Shown here: positions 18,375 to 27,143 of the stretch, in pieces | Numbering within the stretch: the stretch's first letter is position 1 | Layout: each line of letters starts with the position of its first letter | NCBI RefSeq assembly: GCF_044357945.1 | Contig: NZ_CP076563.1 | Coordinates: forward strand, 1,054,001 to 1,118,000 | Direction of reading: 5' to 3' | Source: QAND01 sp003150225 | GTDB taxonomy: Bacteria; Bacillota; Clostridia; Christensenellales; QAND01 | Length of the DNA stretch: 64,000 nucleotides | Notes under the pieces: model-generated | What the model was told of the DNA's origin: nothing | Seen by the model: only the letters and a program-made list of their open reading frames with translations | Database searches by the model: none | Position numbers and translations under genes: made by a program

Positions 18375-18842
18375 CTACCTAATCCAGGCCCGGATGAATT
18401 TTTCCGGCACGTCCATCCGAGCCGCCGTCTGTTCCACCGTCATGCCTTCTGCAAGAAACCGGCGGCATACGGCTTTCATATTTTCCCCAATCTCGATGAC
18501 GTGCCGGTCCGGATCAAAGACCCGCACAGCCCGCTGGCCCCATGGATGCTCCTTGCTGGAATGCAGGTACTCCACCTCTGGCATGGATGCCAGCCGCTGC
18601 TGAAAACCGTCAAAATCATCCTCTTCAAAGTACAGCTCCCCGGAAAGGCTGCCAAAGGTTACAGCCTCCGGGGCCTTTCCAATAAAACCAGCCCAGGATT
18701 CCAGCGTCTGAAGGCACACGCCTCCTGTCAAGGTGACGTTGGCGCCAAAATCCGCCACCACCCGCAGGCCCAGCACCTTCCGGTAAAACGCTTTGGATCG
18801 CTCCAAATCCCTTACCACCAATAATGGATTGCGATACCTCAT
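18375..18842 (-). CDS. VOC-family (glyoxalase-like) protein
   Basis: A 155-residue single-domain protein of the vicinal-oxygen-chelate fold: NPLLVVRDLERSKAFYRKVLGL at the N terminus (shown here shortened to its core VVRDLERSKAFYRKVLG) and DPDRHVIEIGE as the second metal-binding half. A C-terminal tail (MTVEQTAARMDVPEKFIRAW) resembles a small helix-turn-helix. The ATG at 18842 follows GAGGAGGGG. It is the last gene of the catabolic operon, ten bases after lacI, so it may isomerise or detoxify a pathway intermediate, or act as a binding protein. Confidence 0.8.
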   Translation of the reverse strand: MRYRNPLLVVRDLERSKAFYRKVLGLRVVADFGANVTLTGGVCLQTLESWAGFIGKAPEAVTFGSLSGELYFEEDDFDGFQQRLASMPEVEYLHSSKEHPWGQRAVRVFDPDRHVIEIGENMKAVCRRFLAEGMTVEQTAARMDVPEKFIRAWIR

Positions 18843-18852
18843 AGGCCCCTCC

Positions 18853-19896
18853 TCACGGCTCGGCTCCTCTGCCGTCCGGCAGGCGCCTTTTAACGCTGTC
18901 CCGCTCAACCAGGGATACGCTGATCTGGCTTTTCAGCCAGCAGAAGCCGGCCGTGGCCACGGTGTGTAGCAGCATTTGTACCGCTGCCCGGCCCATCTCC
19001 TCCCGATACACATGGACGGTGGTAAGAGGCGGGCTGCTCACCTGGCAAAGGGAAAGATCATCCATGCCGATGAGGGACACATCCTCCGGCACCCGGATGC
19101 CCCGCTCCGCCAGGGCCCGTAGGCATCCCATAGCCATAATATCGTTGGCCGCAAAGAAAGCGGTGGGCAAGGGCCGGTTTTCCTCTAAAATGGACCGCAT
19201 ATCCCCATAGGCGCCCTCCAAGGTTGGGGTCACCCGCAAAAGCCCCTGGGGAGGACAGCAGAGCCCCTGGGCCTCCATTGCCGCCCGGTATCCCCGCTCC
19301 CGGTCGTCGGTGTTGCCGAAGGAAATCCGGCTGGTGATGTGTCCGATGCGGGTATGGCCCGCCCGGATCAGGGCCTGGGTGGCCAGGCGGCCCGCGTCAA
19401 AGTTATTCATGACGATGGAGTGGACCGGCTGATCCTGGAACAGATTATCCACCACCAAAAGAGGGGACCGGCAGTCCCGGAACAGCGCCAGATCCTCGGG
19501 GGACATCTCGGTTCCCAGCAAGAGAACCCCGGCGCAGGCCTCTTTACAGATGCTCTGCACCCGGGCCCGGTAGTCGGGATCCTCTCCCCGGTGGACGTTG
19601 GTGACCAGAAGCTCCACCTGCTCCTCCCGGCATCCGCGCTCAATGCCCTGGATCAGCTCGGCAAAAAACTGGGTATCCATTACCACCAGGCCATGGCACT
19701 TGAAGATCACCAGCCGTATATAGGGCTTTCTCCCCTCCCGCCTGGCGTCGGGGGCATAGCCCATCTCCTCCGCCAACTGCCGCACCCGCTGGCTGATTTC
19801 CCTGCTGACCCCCTCCCGGCCGTTGAGGGCGTTGCTGACGGTGGCCGGGGAAACCCCCGCCCGTTTCGCAATATCCGCTATCCGAACCTTTTTCAC
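18853..19896 (-). CDS. LacI-family transcriptional regulator
   Basis: Likely ligand-responsive repressor of the surrounding sugar cluster. The N-terminal HTH is RIADIAKRAGVSPATVSNAL, followed by a periplasmic-binding-protein-like sensor domain ending with the typical VSLIGMDDLSLCQVSSPPLT segment. Start is the GTG at 19894-19896, with AGAGGAGGTG upstream. The 347-residue length is standard. It lies directly downstream of the isomerase gene (57 bases) and ahead of the VOC gene in the same orientation, so it is probably part of the operon it controls. Candidate sites are the inverted repeat arms at 27036-27081. Confidence 0.92.
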   Translation of the reverse strand: MKKVRIADIAKRAGVSPATVSNALNGREGVSREISQRVRQLAEEMGYAPDARREGRKPYIRLVIFKCHGLVVMDTQFFAELIQGIERGCREEQVELLVTNVHRGEDPDYRARVQSICKEACAGVLLLGTEMSPEDLALFRDCRSPLLVVDNLFQDQPVHSIVMNNFDAGRLATQALIRAGHTRIGHITSRISFGNTDDRERGYRAAMEAQGLCCPPQGLLRVTPTLEGAYGDMRSILEENRPLPTAFFAANDIMAMGCLRALAERGIRVPEDVSLIGMDDLSLCQVSSPPLTTVHVYREEMGRAAVQMLLHTVATAGFCWLKSQISVSLVERDSVKRRLPDGRGAEP

Positions 19897-19953
19897 CGCA
19901 ACGCACCTCCTCTGGATTCCCAACAGTAGAGCGATTTCCCTGAATTCTTCCCC

Positions 19954-21360
19954 TTAGGAATGCCGGTATACATCCCAGCCCATATAGTTGCCCAGCGCCT
20001 CCTCCAGCACATCGGCACAGCCGTCCTGAACCAGGGCCACATGATGCTCATAGCCGTTCTTCGCCAGATGCCGCATCAAGCCATTGAGCTCCGGCACATG
20101 GCACACCGCCACCCCGCCGAAGGTATCCAGGGGATCGTCGGTAAATTCCCCCTCCCCCAGATAGCATTTGATTCTGCCGGTAAACTCGTCGGTGGAGGCT
20201 TTCAAATAGGTCATCCGGCTGGGGCGCACCCGGCCCTTCAGAGCGCCGAAGGATACGTCGGTCCCCAAGGTAGTGGCCAGGATATCCAGGTTCCCCATCT
20301 GGGGCTTTTCCGCAAATACCGCAGCCGGGTAGTTGCTGCAATGGACGTTGATGCATTTATCCTGCTGGTCCTGATAGTTGTTGTTCCAGTCCTGATACAA
20401 GGGATATCCGCCCCCCGAGGCGTGGCGCAGGGCCAGCATGGACACAGCGCCCACCACATCGGTCTCGCAGGCGGAGGGCAGGCCCTTTTGCCCCATCATG
20501 GACATGCATAGGCACATGGCGCAGCCGTAGTTGGCCTCTACGCTGTCCCAGCACTGGATGGCGCTGGCCTGGCATTCGTGATCCTCCATCCAGCTTTCGA
20601 TGGCCATGCAGAGCTTGGCCTGGCGGATGAGCTTCTCCTCTCCGATGCCGGGGATCACATCCGCGTAGGCGCGAATCTCCTCCACCTTTTTCTGGACAGC
20701 AGCCTCATCGTTGATGGCCTCGATATCCGCCAGAATCTCAGAGAAATCCTCGGTCTCCACGGTGATGCCGCTCCGCTGGAGCAGTTTTTCGGAATAGCGC
20801 ACGGTGCGGAAGGGCATGACCCGGGCGCCGATCTGGGCGATCCGGGCGTGGCGCAGGGCCTTCACCACGGCGCACACCCGGGAGAACCACTGGATGTCCG
20901 CCTGGAACTCCGGGCTGCCGATGTCAGTGGTATGCCGGGCAGTCAGGGAGTATTTGATGCCCCGCTGGTAGAGGTTGTTGCAGCAGGACAGCTTCCCGCA
21001 AAAGGCGTCCCGCCGGTTCTCCAGCTGGAGCTTATCGAAATCATCGTTGCAGGCTTGAACCAGCACCGGGATATTTAGGCCGCTGTCGGCGATGGCGTCG
21101 GCGATGGCGGTCTCCTCCCCAAAGTTGGGCAGACAGACGAGAATGCCGTCCAGCTCCTCCCCGTGGCTGCGGAACAGCGCCGCGCACTTTTTGGCCTCCT
21201 CCCGGGTCATGGTCTGGCCCATAAAGGTATCCTCGGTGGAGAGGGTAATCACCCGATGGCCCATGTCGTCAAGGCAGCGGAGCAGCTTTTCCCGGGCGGT
21301 CAGTACCAGGTGATCCGGAAAAAAGGAGCGGTTCGAAATCAATACACCAAATGTAGACAT
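19954..21360 (-). CDS. L-fucose/L-arabinose isomerase-family sugar isomerase
   Basis: 468-residue aldose-ketose isomerase homologue of the fucose isomerase superfamily. The order of segments matches that fold: an N-terminal Rossmann-like domain (MSTFGVLISNRSFFPDH), a second nucleotide-like domain (PVLVQACNDD to ALRHARIAQIGARVMPFRTVRYSE), and a C-terminal metal-binding domain with the acidic W-D-S-V-E (IQCWDSVEANYGCAMC) and an NVHCSNYPAAVF segment. It is shorter than canonical FucI (about 590), typical of the divergent 'fucose isomerase' group found in many gut clusters, whose substrates differ. RBS AGGAGG lies eight bases upstream. Follows the FGGY kinase in the operon. Substrate unknown; an unusual pentose or a modified sugar is possible. 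Confidence 0.82.
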   Translation of the reverse strand: MSTFGVLISNRSFFPDHLVLTAREKLLRCLDDMGHRVITLSTEDTFMGQTMTREEAKKCAALFRSHGEELDGILVCLPNFGEETAIADAIADSGLNIPVLVQACNDDFDKLQLENRRDAFCGKLSCCNNLYQRGIKYSLTARHTTDIGSPEFQADIQWFSRVCAVVKALRHARIAQIGARVMPFRTVRYSEKLLQRSGITVETEDFSEILADIEAINDEAAVQKKVEEIRAYADVIPGIGEEKLIRQAKLCMAIESWMEDHECQASAIQCWDSVEANYGCAMCLCMSMMGQKGLPSACETDVVGAVSMLALRHASGGGYPLYQDWNNNYQDQQDKCINVHCSNYPAAVFAEKPQMGNLDILATTLGTDVSFGALKGRVRPSRMTYLKASTDEFTGRIKCYLGEGEFTDDPLDTFGGVAVCHVPELNGLMRHLAKNGYEHHVALVQDGCADVLEEALGNYMGWDVYRHS

Positions 21361-21372
21361 AATCGTTACCTC

Positions 21373-22788
21373 CTATTGGATGGCCTTTTCTACGGCGGCT
21401 TTCCAATCCGACCGTAGGCTCAGGCGCTGGGATGGTTTGATGGACGGAGTATAGCGGGGGCCCAGAGGACGGGGGATGGCGGCAAAGGAGGGATATACCC
21501 CCGTGGCAATCCCCGCCATGTAGGCCGCTCCCAGGGCGGATAGCTCGTTGGTGGCGGCGCACTGGATGGGACACCCCAACAGATCCGCCTGCATCTGCAT
21601 CAATAGAGCGTTGCGGCTGGCTCCCCCGTCAGCGTGCAGCAGCGTCACCGGCGGCATGCTGGCCAGGATATCAGCATTCTGCTGGGCGATGGAGGAAAGG
21701 GCGGCATAGGCCACCTGGGCCCGGGTGGTTCCCCTGCTAAGACCCCAGAGAAGCCCTTTTGCATCGCTGTTAAAATAGGGCGCCCCCAATCCAGAAAAGG
21801 CGGGAATCAACTGTACGCCGCCGCTGTCATGGACGGTATTCGCTAGGCGCTCAATCTCGTCCGGATCGGTAAACATGCCCAATTCACAGAGGAAGATCAG
21901 CGTATCCGCCGAGCAGGTAACATTTCCCTCCAGGGCGTAATGAACGCCATCCTTGTTGTGAAAACCCACGCAGGTGGACAGCCCGGGGGCAAACACCGGG
22001 CTGTTTCCGATGTTCTGCATCACCGAGGAACCGGTGCCATAGGTGGCTTTGGCCTCCCCCACCCTATGGCATCCGTTGCCGTAAAGGGCGGCGTGGCTGT
22101 CCCCCATGACCCCGGTAACGGGGATCCCCCTCCAATGGCAAAAGATATGATCCGAGGGGTAAATGGCTTCCGCCAAGGTCTCGCGGCGGATGCCAAACAA
22201 ATCCAGCATGGAGTCATCCCAATCAAGGGTGGAAAGGCTCATCAACTGGGTGCGGGCAGCGTTGGTGGTATCGGTGGCAAACACCTTTCCCCCCGATAGA
22301 TGCCAGATGAGAAAGCTGTCCACGGTACCCACACAGATGTCCTCCTGGACCAAGTCATACTGCCGGATGGCATGGGCCGCTTTCGCGGCGGAATAATAGG
22401 GGGACAGGGCCAGCCCGGTGATCTCCTTGACCCGCTTGGACTGGATCTTTAAACTGTCACACAGCGCCTGGGAGCGGATATCCTGCCAAACGATGACGGG
22501 ACAGACGGGCTGACCGGTTTTCCGGTCCCATAGCACCGTGGTCTCCCGCTGGTTGCTGATGGCCAGGGCCGCCGCCTGGTCCGGCCCAATCCCCTCCATC
22601 ACCTGCTCCACGCAGAGCAGCACATTGGCCAGGATCTCCTGGCCGTCGTGCTCCGCCCAGCCCGGCTGGGGAAAGCTCTGATGATGGTTCCGGGAGGCTC
22701 GGCGCAGGATGTTTCCCTCCTCATCGATCAAAAGGACCTTGGAGGCCGAGGTGCTTTGATCCACCGAGATGATATACCGCCCCTTCAT
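21373..22788 (-). CDS. FGGY-family carbohydrate kinase
   Basis: ATP-dependent sugar or polyol kinase of 471 residues, closest in appearance to glycerol kinase-like FGGY proteins. N-terminal phosphate-1 motif is SVDQSTSASKVLLID, followed by ISNQRETTVLWDRKTG and VWQDIRS; the C-terminal adenosine motif is HADGGASRN, with LSALGAAYMAG. Its ATG overlaps the transketolase C-subunit stop by four bases (ATGA), so translation is coupled. Given the isomerase just downstream and the split transketolase upstream, the likely job is phosphorylation of a ketose before transketolase cleavage, as AplK does for apulose. True glycerol kinase activity cannot be excluded. Confidence 0.87.
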   Translation of the reverse strand: MKGRYIISVDQSTSASKVLLIDEEGNILRRASRNHHQSFPQPGWAEHDGQEILANVLLCVEQVMEGIGPDQAAALAISNQRETTVLWDRKTGQPVCPVIVWQDIRSQALCDSLKIQSKRVKEITGLALSPYYSAAKAAHAIRQYDLVQEDICVGTVDSFLIWHLSGGKVFATDTTNAARTQLMSLSTLDWDDSMLDLFGIRRETLAEAIYPSDHIFCHWRGIPVTGVMGDSHAALYGNGCHRVGEAKATYGTGSSVMQNIGNSPVFAPGLSTCVGFHNKDGVHYALEGNVTCSADTLIFLCELGMFTDPDEIERLANTVHDSGGVQLIPAFSGLGAPYFNSDAKGLLWGLSRGTTRAQVAYAALSSIAQQNADILASMPPVTLLHADGGASRNALLMQMQADLLGCPIQCAATNELSALGAAYMAGIATGVYPSFAAIPRPLGPRYTPSIKPSQRLSLRSDWKAAVEKAIQ

Positions 22789-23699
22789 GCCATCAGCTCC
22801 CGAGCGGCGGCTTCAATGCCCGCCTGGGTCAGGCCGTAGTGGGCCTTCACCTCATCCCCCGAACCATTGTAAAGGGCGTCCACCGGCAACCCCATGATCC
22901 GCATGGGCACCGGACGGCGCTGGCACAATACCTCGGCCACGGCGGAGCCCAGGCCGCCGGCGGTCACATGCTCCTCCACCGTCAGCACCCGGCCATAGCC
23001 GGCCGCCTCCAGCACGGCCTCCACGTCCAGGGGCTTAATGGTATGCATGTCGTACATGGCCACCCCAAGGGCTTCGGCGGCCAAAAGCGCGGGATACACC
23101 ATCTCCCCGCAGGCGATGATGGCGCAGCCCTTGCCGCTCCGCAGCCGGTTGGCCTTTCCAATCTCAAAAGCGGGATTTTCCCCATACACGTCCGGCACAG
23201 CCCCCCGGCCCATGCGCACATAGGCGGGCTCTGCGCTCTCCGCCAAGGCTCGGGTCAACACCGTCATCTGATTGGCGTCGGCGGGGAGGATCACCTGGAG
23301 ATTGGGAACCGTCCGCATCCAGGCGATGTCCTGGGTGGAATGGTGGGTGGTGCCCAAGGCTCCGTAGCTGACGCCGCCGGATACCCCCATAAGCTTCACG
23401 TTGGTGTGGGAATAGCCCACGTCCACCTTCACCTGTTCCGCCGACCGGGCAGCAAGGAAGCAAGCGGGAGAGCAAACAAAGGGGTGCAGCCCGGCGTTTG
23501 CAAGGCCTGCAGCGATGCCCACGGCGTTCTGCTCGGCAATGCCGCATTCCACAAACTGCTCCGGCAGCTCCAGTGCGTAGTCCCCCAGGGTCACGCTGCC
23601 CCGGCTGTCGGTGGCCAGGGCGATGAGGCGGCTATCCTCCTTGGCCAAAGCCAAAAGGATATCGGTAAATGCCTTTCTCACCAGATGTTTTTCACTCAT
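22785..23699 (-). CDS. Transketolase, C-terminal subunit
   Basis: 304-residue protein covering the pyrimidine-binding and C-terminal domains of transketolase. The conserved VECGIAEQNAVGIAAGLA contains the catalytic Glu that activates thiamine diphosphate. It overlaps the N-subunit stop codon by four bases and the kinase start by four bases, so the three are a translationally coupled unit. Split transketolases of this type occur in many sugar-specific clusters, including apiose and sulfosugar pathways, as well as general pentose metabolism. Confidence 0.9.
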   Translation of the reverse strand: MSEKHLVRKAFTDILLALAKEDSRLIALATDSRGSVTLGDYALELPEQFVECGIAEQNAVGIAAGLANAGLHPFVCSPACFLAARSAEQVKVDVGYSHTNVKLMGVSGGVSYGALGTTHHSTQDIAWMRTVPNLQVILPADANQMTVLTRALAESAEPAYVRMGRGAVPDVYGENPAFEIGKANRLRSGKGCAIIACGEMVYPALLAAEALGVAMYDMHTIKPLDVEAVLEAAGYGRVLTVEEHVTAGGLGSAVAEVLCQRRPVPMRIMGLPVDALYNGSGDEVKAHYGLTQAGIEAAARELMA

Positions 23700-24514
23700 G
23701 CCCAGTCCACCTCCGTCACATGCAGCGCCTCATAGGCCTCTTTTACCTGTTCCTCCGTGGGCACCTTGTGGTGCCACTCGGCTTTGTTCTCGGCGTAGGG
23801 CAGCCCCTTTCCCTTGATGGTGTTGGCAATCAAAAGATGGGGCTTCCCCTCCGGGCGCGCTCCATGGAAATACGCCAATAGGGCGTCCATATCGTTGCCG
23901 TCCACCTGGGCCACATCCCAGCCAAAGGCCTCCCATTTGGCCGCCAGATCCTCCAAGGCCATGACGGTTTCGGTACTGCCGGAGATCTGGAGCCCGTTCC
24001 GGTCCACGATGGCATAGAGCCGGTCCAGGCCATAGTTGGCTCCCGCCATAGCGGCCTCCCAGAGGCTTCCCTCTGCCTGTTCGCCGTCCCCCATCACCAC
24101 ATAGGTGCGGTAGCTCTGGCCGGTTCGCTTGGCCCCCAGGGCCATGCCCACCCCTACCGACAGTCCATGACCCAGGGCGCCGGAACAGATTTCAATGCCC
24201 GGCACCTTGTTGTTGGGATGGCCAATGAGGCGGCTTCCCTCCTGGGAAAAGGTCAACAGCTCCTCCCGAGGGAAGAAGCCCAGATCCGACAGGATGGCGT
24301 ACAGGCCCTCCACGCAGTGGCCCTTGCTCAATACAAAGCGGTCCCGCTGAGGCCAATCCGGCTCGTGCGGCCGCAGGTTCATCACATCGTAGTACAGACA
24401 GGTCAGCACGTCAAGACAGCTCATGGCGCCTCCGGTATGGCCGGTTCCCGCCCGGGCGATCATGGTCACCGCGTCCGCCCTGCGTTCGCTGGCAATCCGC
24501 TTAAGATCCATCAC
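23696..24514 (-). CDS. Transketolase, N-terminal (thiamine diphosphate-binding) subunit
   Basis: 272-residue partner of the following gene. It contains GHTGGAMSCLD (substrate and cofactor region), and the ThDP/metal motif VMGDGEQAEGSLWE with a downstream DRNG. Together the two subunits equal one full transketolase, which transfers a two-carbon ketol unit from a ketose phosphate to an aldose. The stop is 3 bases inside the C-subunit gene. Ten bases separate it from the upstream nucleoside-hydrolase-like gene, so the whole block is one operon. Confidence 0.9.
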   Translation of the reverse strand: MMDLKRIASERRADAVTMIARAGTGHTGGAMSCLDVLTCLYYDVMNLRPHEPDWPQRDRFVLSKGHCVEGLYAILSDLGFFPREELLTFSQEGSRLIGHPNNKVPGIEICSGALGHGLSVGVGMALGAKRTGQSYRTYVVMGDGEQAEGSLWEAAMAGANYGLDRLYAIVDRNGLQISGSTETVMALEDLAAKWEAFGWDVAQVDGNDMDALLAYFHGARPEGKPHLLIANTIKGKGLPYAENKAEWHHKVPTEEQVKEAYEALHVTEVDWA

Positions 24515-24524
24515 GTTCCCCTCC

Positions 24525-25463
24525 TTAGCAGTTGCCCTTGGGCGGGAAAAACAGATGCATCTTGGCGTAAAAATCCTCCAGGGTCATCCGGGCATCCACG
24601 GTATGGTATACCCGGATGGGCCGTCCGTCCGGCTGGGGAATGTAGCTGCAGTCCGGCGCCACCCGGGGCGCGGGCAGGATATCATAATTGCAGGTATTGT
24701 TCTGGTCATCCAGCAGAAGGGAGACCGTGGGCTGATCCCCCAAGCACCAGCTCTCCCCATGGGGCCAATCCAGCCGGTCGGCCTTTCTGTCGTTGAGATC
24801 CACCATCTGCTGGAACAGATACGCTCCCAGATCCCCGCAGGGAGCCACCCGGGCCTGAAGCTCGCTCAGGGTTACCGTCACCTGCTTATAGGCGTTGGCG
24901 GGCACCTGCCACAGGGGCACCCGGCTTGCCATCACCACATTGGCGGCAGGGATATCCTGCTTCAGGTTAAACTCCACCCCCCCCTGGGGATAAGCGCCGC
25001 CGCCAATCCAGATGGCGGTCATCCGGTCGGCGATCCGGGGTTCCAGCAAAAGGGCGGAGGCCAAATCCGTCAACGCGCCCTGGAACGCCACAAACAGAGG
25101 CCGGTCGTCCTCCCGCATGGCCTCCTCAATGATGAAGCGGGCGCCTTCGGAGTCCACCGGGGTGGATTCATCCGCCATGGGGCCCACGGCGCCGCGAAGC
25201 ACAGGGTATTCTCCCGTCAGATCCATGAGCTTTAGCACCAGCTGCACCTCATCATAACTGGCCTCCATGGTTTTTCCCACGCCAAACTCCTTGCCCTTGG
25301 TTTCAAAGTGGCAGGCCACGATACCCCGCACGTCAAACTTGGGGGTCATAAGGTGATGGGCCACCACAAACTGGTCGTCGGCCTCGTTCTTGCAGTCGGT
25401 GTTGATGATCACCCGAAATTGCTTCTTGGGGGATACCGTAAACTTCAAACAGTCCTTTTTCAT
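24525..25463 (-). CDS. Nucleoside hydrolase-family protein (N-glycosidase fold)
   Basis: 312-residue member of the inosine-uridine nucleoside hydrolase fold. The calcium-binding aspartate cluster is recognisable but atypical: IINTD23-CKNEAD29-D30, where usual enzymes have DTDxxxDDxxA. Other landmarks are VAFQGALTDLASAL and IWIGGGAYPQGG. It is not preceded by a signal peptide and probably works in the cytoplasm. Activity could be release of ribose (or another pentose) from a nucleoside or hydrolysis of a different glycosidic bond; its place in an isomerase-kinase-transketolase operon suggests it feeds a free sugar into the pathway. RBS is AAAGGAGA. Confidence 0.8.
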   Translation of the reverse strand: MKKDCLKFTVSPKKQFRVIINTDCKNEADDQFVVAHHLMTPKFDVRGIVACHFETKGKEFGVGKTMEASYDEVQLVLKLMDLTGEYPVLRGAVGPMADESTPVDSEGARFIIEEAMREDDRPLFVAFQGALTDLASALLLEPRIADRMTAIWIGGGAYPQGGVEFNLKQDIPAANVVMASRVPLWQVPANAYKQVTVTLSELQARVAPCGDLGAYLFQQMVDLNDRKADRLDWPHGESWCLGDQPTVSLLLDDQNNTCNYDILPAPRVAPDCSYIPQPDGRPIRVYHTVDARMTLEDFYAKMHLFFPPKGNC

Positions 25464-25524
25464 CTGATACCAGTCTCCTTTCTATGCCATGGTTTCTCAT
25501 GCCGGCTCCATTTCCGGCTTTTTC

Positions 25525-26961
25525 CTATCGCAGGCCCCGGCGGGCGGCGTCCGCAACCGCCTGGGCAATGAGCCGTTCCGCTTCTTCCCGAAGGACATAG
25601 CCCTGGCGCACATGGCGCTCGGTAGCTTCCCGCACCTTTTCCTCATAACCGGCAAGACTGCCGTACAGCTCCGTTAAAAGCGCGGAGGAGAAGGGCTCCA
25701 TATGGCCAAACATGGGGCTTACGGTCACCTCTCCCTTCCTCTCCTCCCGGCTCCAGGGAAGATAGCGGCAGGTAGGGACGTCCACAAAGGCGGTCCGCAC
25801 GCCGCCCCGGGCATTGCCAAAAGCGTCGGTCAGGGCGTCCCCCTTGGCGTCCAGCTCCAACCGGGGGGCGTGGATGGGGGCGGCGCCATCCTCGATCCAC
25901 CGAAACAGCTGGTGGAACGCCGCGTTCATGGGATAGTCATAGGGAAAATCGTTGGGATAGTCATGCACCCCATGATAGGAGGGGTGAATGCCGCTGTCGT
26001 TGAGCTTCGGGTCGTTTTTGTAATATTCCACCAGACCAGGCAGATTGTCATGGGTGGCGCCGGGGATCTCGTACAGCCGGCAGAGGTTGCCGGGCACGTC
26101 GCTGTCAAACCGGGGCACCCGGTTGCTGCAAAAGCTGCCGTTCTCGCTCTGAGTCTGAACGATGACATAGGGCTGATCCATCCGGCGCACTACGGTATCA
26201 GCGCTGTTCTTGGGCCAGCCGTACTCCTGCTGGTTCACCGGCACCGTCATGCTGTATACCCCGCCAGCGGAAAAATAGCCGTCAAAGATGGGGCCGTCCT
26301 TGGCCACATCCTCCCGATACGCGAAGCTGTTGACATACCGCACCAGATAGGCGCTGGACTGGGACCACCCGGTCAACGTCAGGTATTTCACCCCATAGCC
26401 GGCAAGGGGATTCTTCTCCTCCTTTGTCCGCAGCAGCCGTGCGGTATCGGTGAGGATATCCCAGAAAAGGCCGGTCTCCTGATCCGGCTTTACGAAGGAT
26501 AAGCCGGGGGTGGGCTGCATCCGCTCCTCCTGGGGACGGGGATTGGGCCAGGAGATGGCGCCGTACCGCTCCTCATCGTAGCGGACAAGGGCGTCGAACA
26601 CATCGGGCTTGCTGGTGATCCCCACATAGGCGGCCCCATGATTCATAAAATACCGCTGGGAAAGAATCCACATCCGCTCGATGTCAAACTTGCCCGAAGC
26701 GTTTAAAATCTCCACCACCACATGGCCGGAAAAGGCCCTGGGATCGGCGGGGCACCGTACCACCATGCGGTTGGTATAGGGCACGTCCGGATATTCCACT
26801 AGGGCGTTGCCCGCCCCGTCGTTCCGGTAGACGTTGGCCGTGCCGGAGAAGAGATACTCCCGCTCCACATACCCGTATTCCGTAAGCGCGCCATGCTTTT
26901 CCGCGCTGGCAAAGGGATAGGAAGAAGAGGTGATGGGCAGTTCCTGAACCGTTTTGATCAT
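25525..26961 (-). CDS. Alpha/beta-hydrolase domain protein
   Basis: 478-residue serine hydrolase-like protein of the large Abhydrolase_10-type group. The nucleophile elbow is LTGWSQSSAYLV, with the downstream acid/His region around PGATHDNLPG. The start is set at 26961, where AAGGAGGAG precedes ATG; upstream in-frame ATGs have no site and lie inside the promoter region. There is no signal peptide. First gene of the minus-strand operon, transcribed from the mirrored promoter at 27020-27048. An esterase that removes acyl or aryl groups from a glycoside is a reasonable but unproven role. Confidence 0.8.
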   Translation of the reverse strand: MIKTVQELPITSSSYPFASAEKHGALTEYGYVEREYLFSGTANVYRNDGAGNALVEYPDVPYTNRMVVRCPADPRAFSGHVVVEILNASGKFDIERMWILSQRYFMNHGAAYVGITSKPDVFDALVRYDEERYGAISWPNPRPQEERMQPTPGLSFVKPDQETGLFWDILTDTARLLRTKEEKNPLAGYGVKYLTLTGWSQSSAYLVRYVNSFAYREDVAKDGPIFDGYFSAGGVYSMTVPVNQQEYGWPKNSADTVVRRMDQPYVIVQTQSENGSFCSNRVPRFDSDVPGNLCRLYEIPGATHDNLPGLVEYYKNDPKLNDSGIHPSYHGVHDYPNDFPYDYPMNAAFHQLFRWIEDGAAPIHAPRLELDAKGDALTDAFGNARGGVRTAFVDVPTCRYLPWSREERKGEVTVSPMFGHMEPFSSALLTELYGSLAGYEEKVREATERHVRQGYVLREEAERLIAQAVADAARRGLR

Positions 26962-27019
26962 CGTTTCGTTCTCCTCCTTTGGGCGTTTTCGCGCCGTTTG
27001 CATCCTGTTTCTTTTCTTC

Positions 27020-27048
27020 ATGATACCCGGCCCCCCTAAAATAATCAA
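27020..27048 (-). promoter_or_regulatory. Promoter of the minus-strand catabolic operon
   Basis: TTGATT (27043-27048), 17-base spacer, TATCAT (27020-27025) on the minus strand. The -35 sits in the left arm of the inverted repeat. Confidence 0.6.
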
Positions 27049-27081
27049 TAAAATTTAGGTAAATATCATTGATTATTTTAG
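27036..27081. repeat. Inverted repeat embracing divergent -35 elements
   Basis: Two perfect 14-bp arms, CTAAAATAATCAAT (27036-27049) and ATTGATTATTTTAG (27068-27081), separated by 18 bases. Each arm contains the -35 element of one of the two divergent promoters, so a protein bound to both arms would block both operons. A likely operator for the cluster regulator. Confidence 0.75.
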
Positions 27082-27097
27082 CTAATTTTTCTAATAT
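27069..27097 (+). promoter_or_regulatory. Promoter of the plus-strand hydrolase operon
   Basis: TTGATT (27069-27074), 17-base spacer, TAATAT (27092-27097), upstream of the hydrolase gene at 27144. Confidence 0.65.
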
Positions 27098-27143
27098 GAA
27101 AGGAGAAACCATGGGATCAAATCGGGAATAGGAGGAGCGTATC

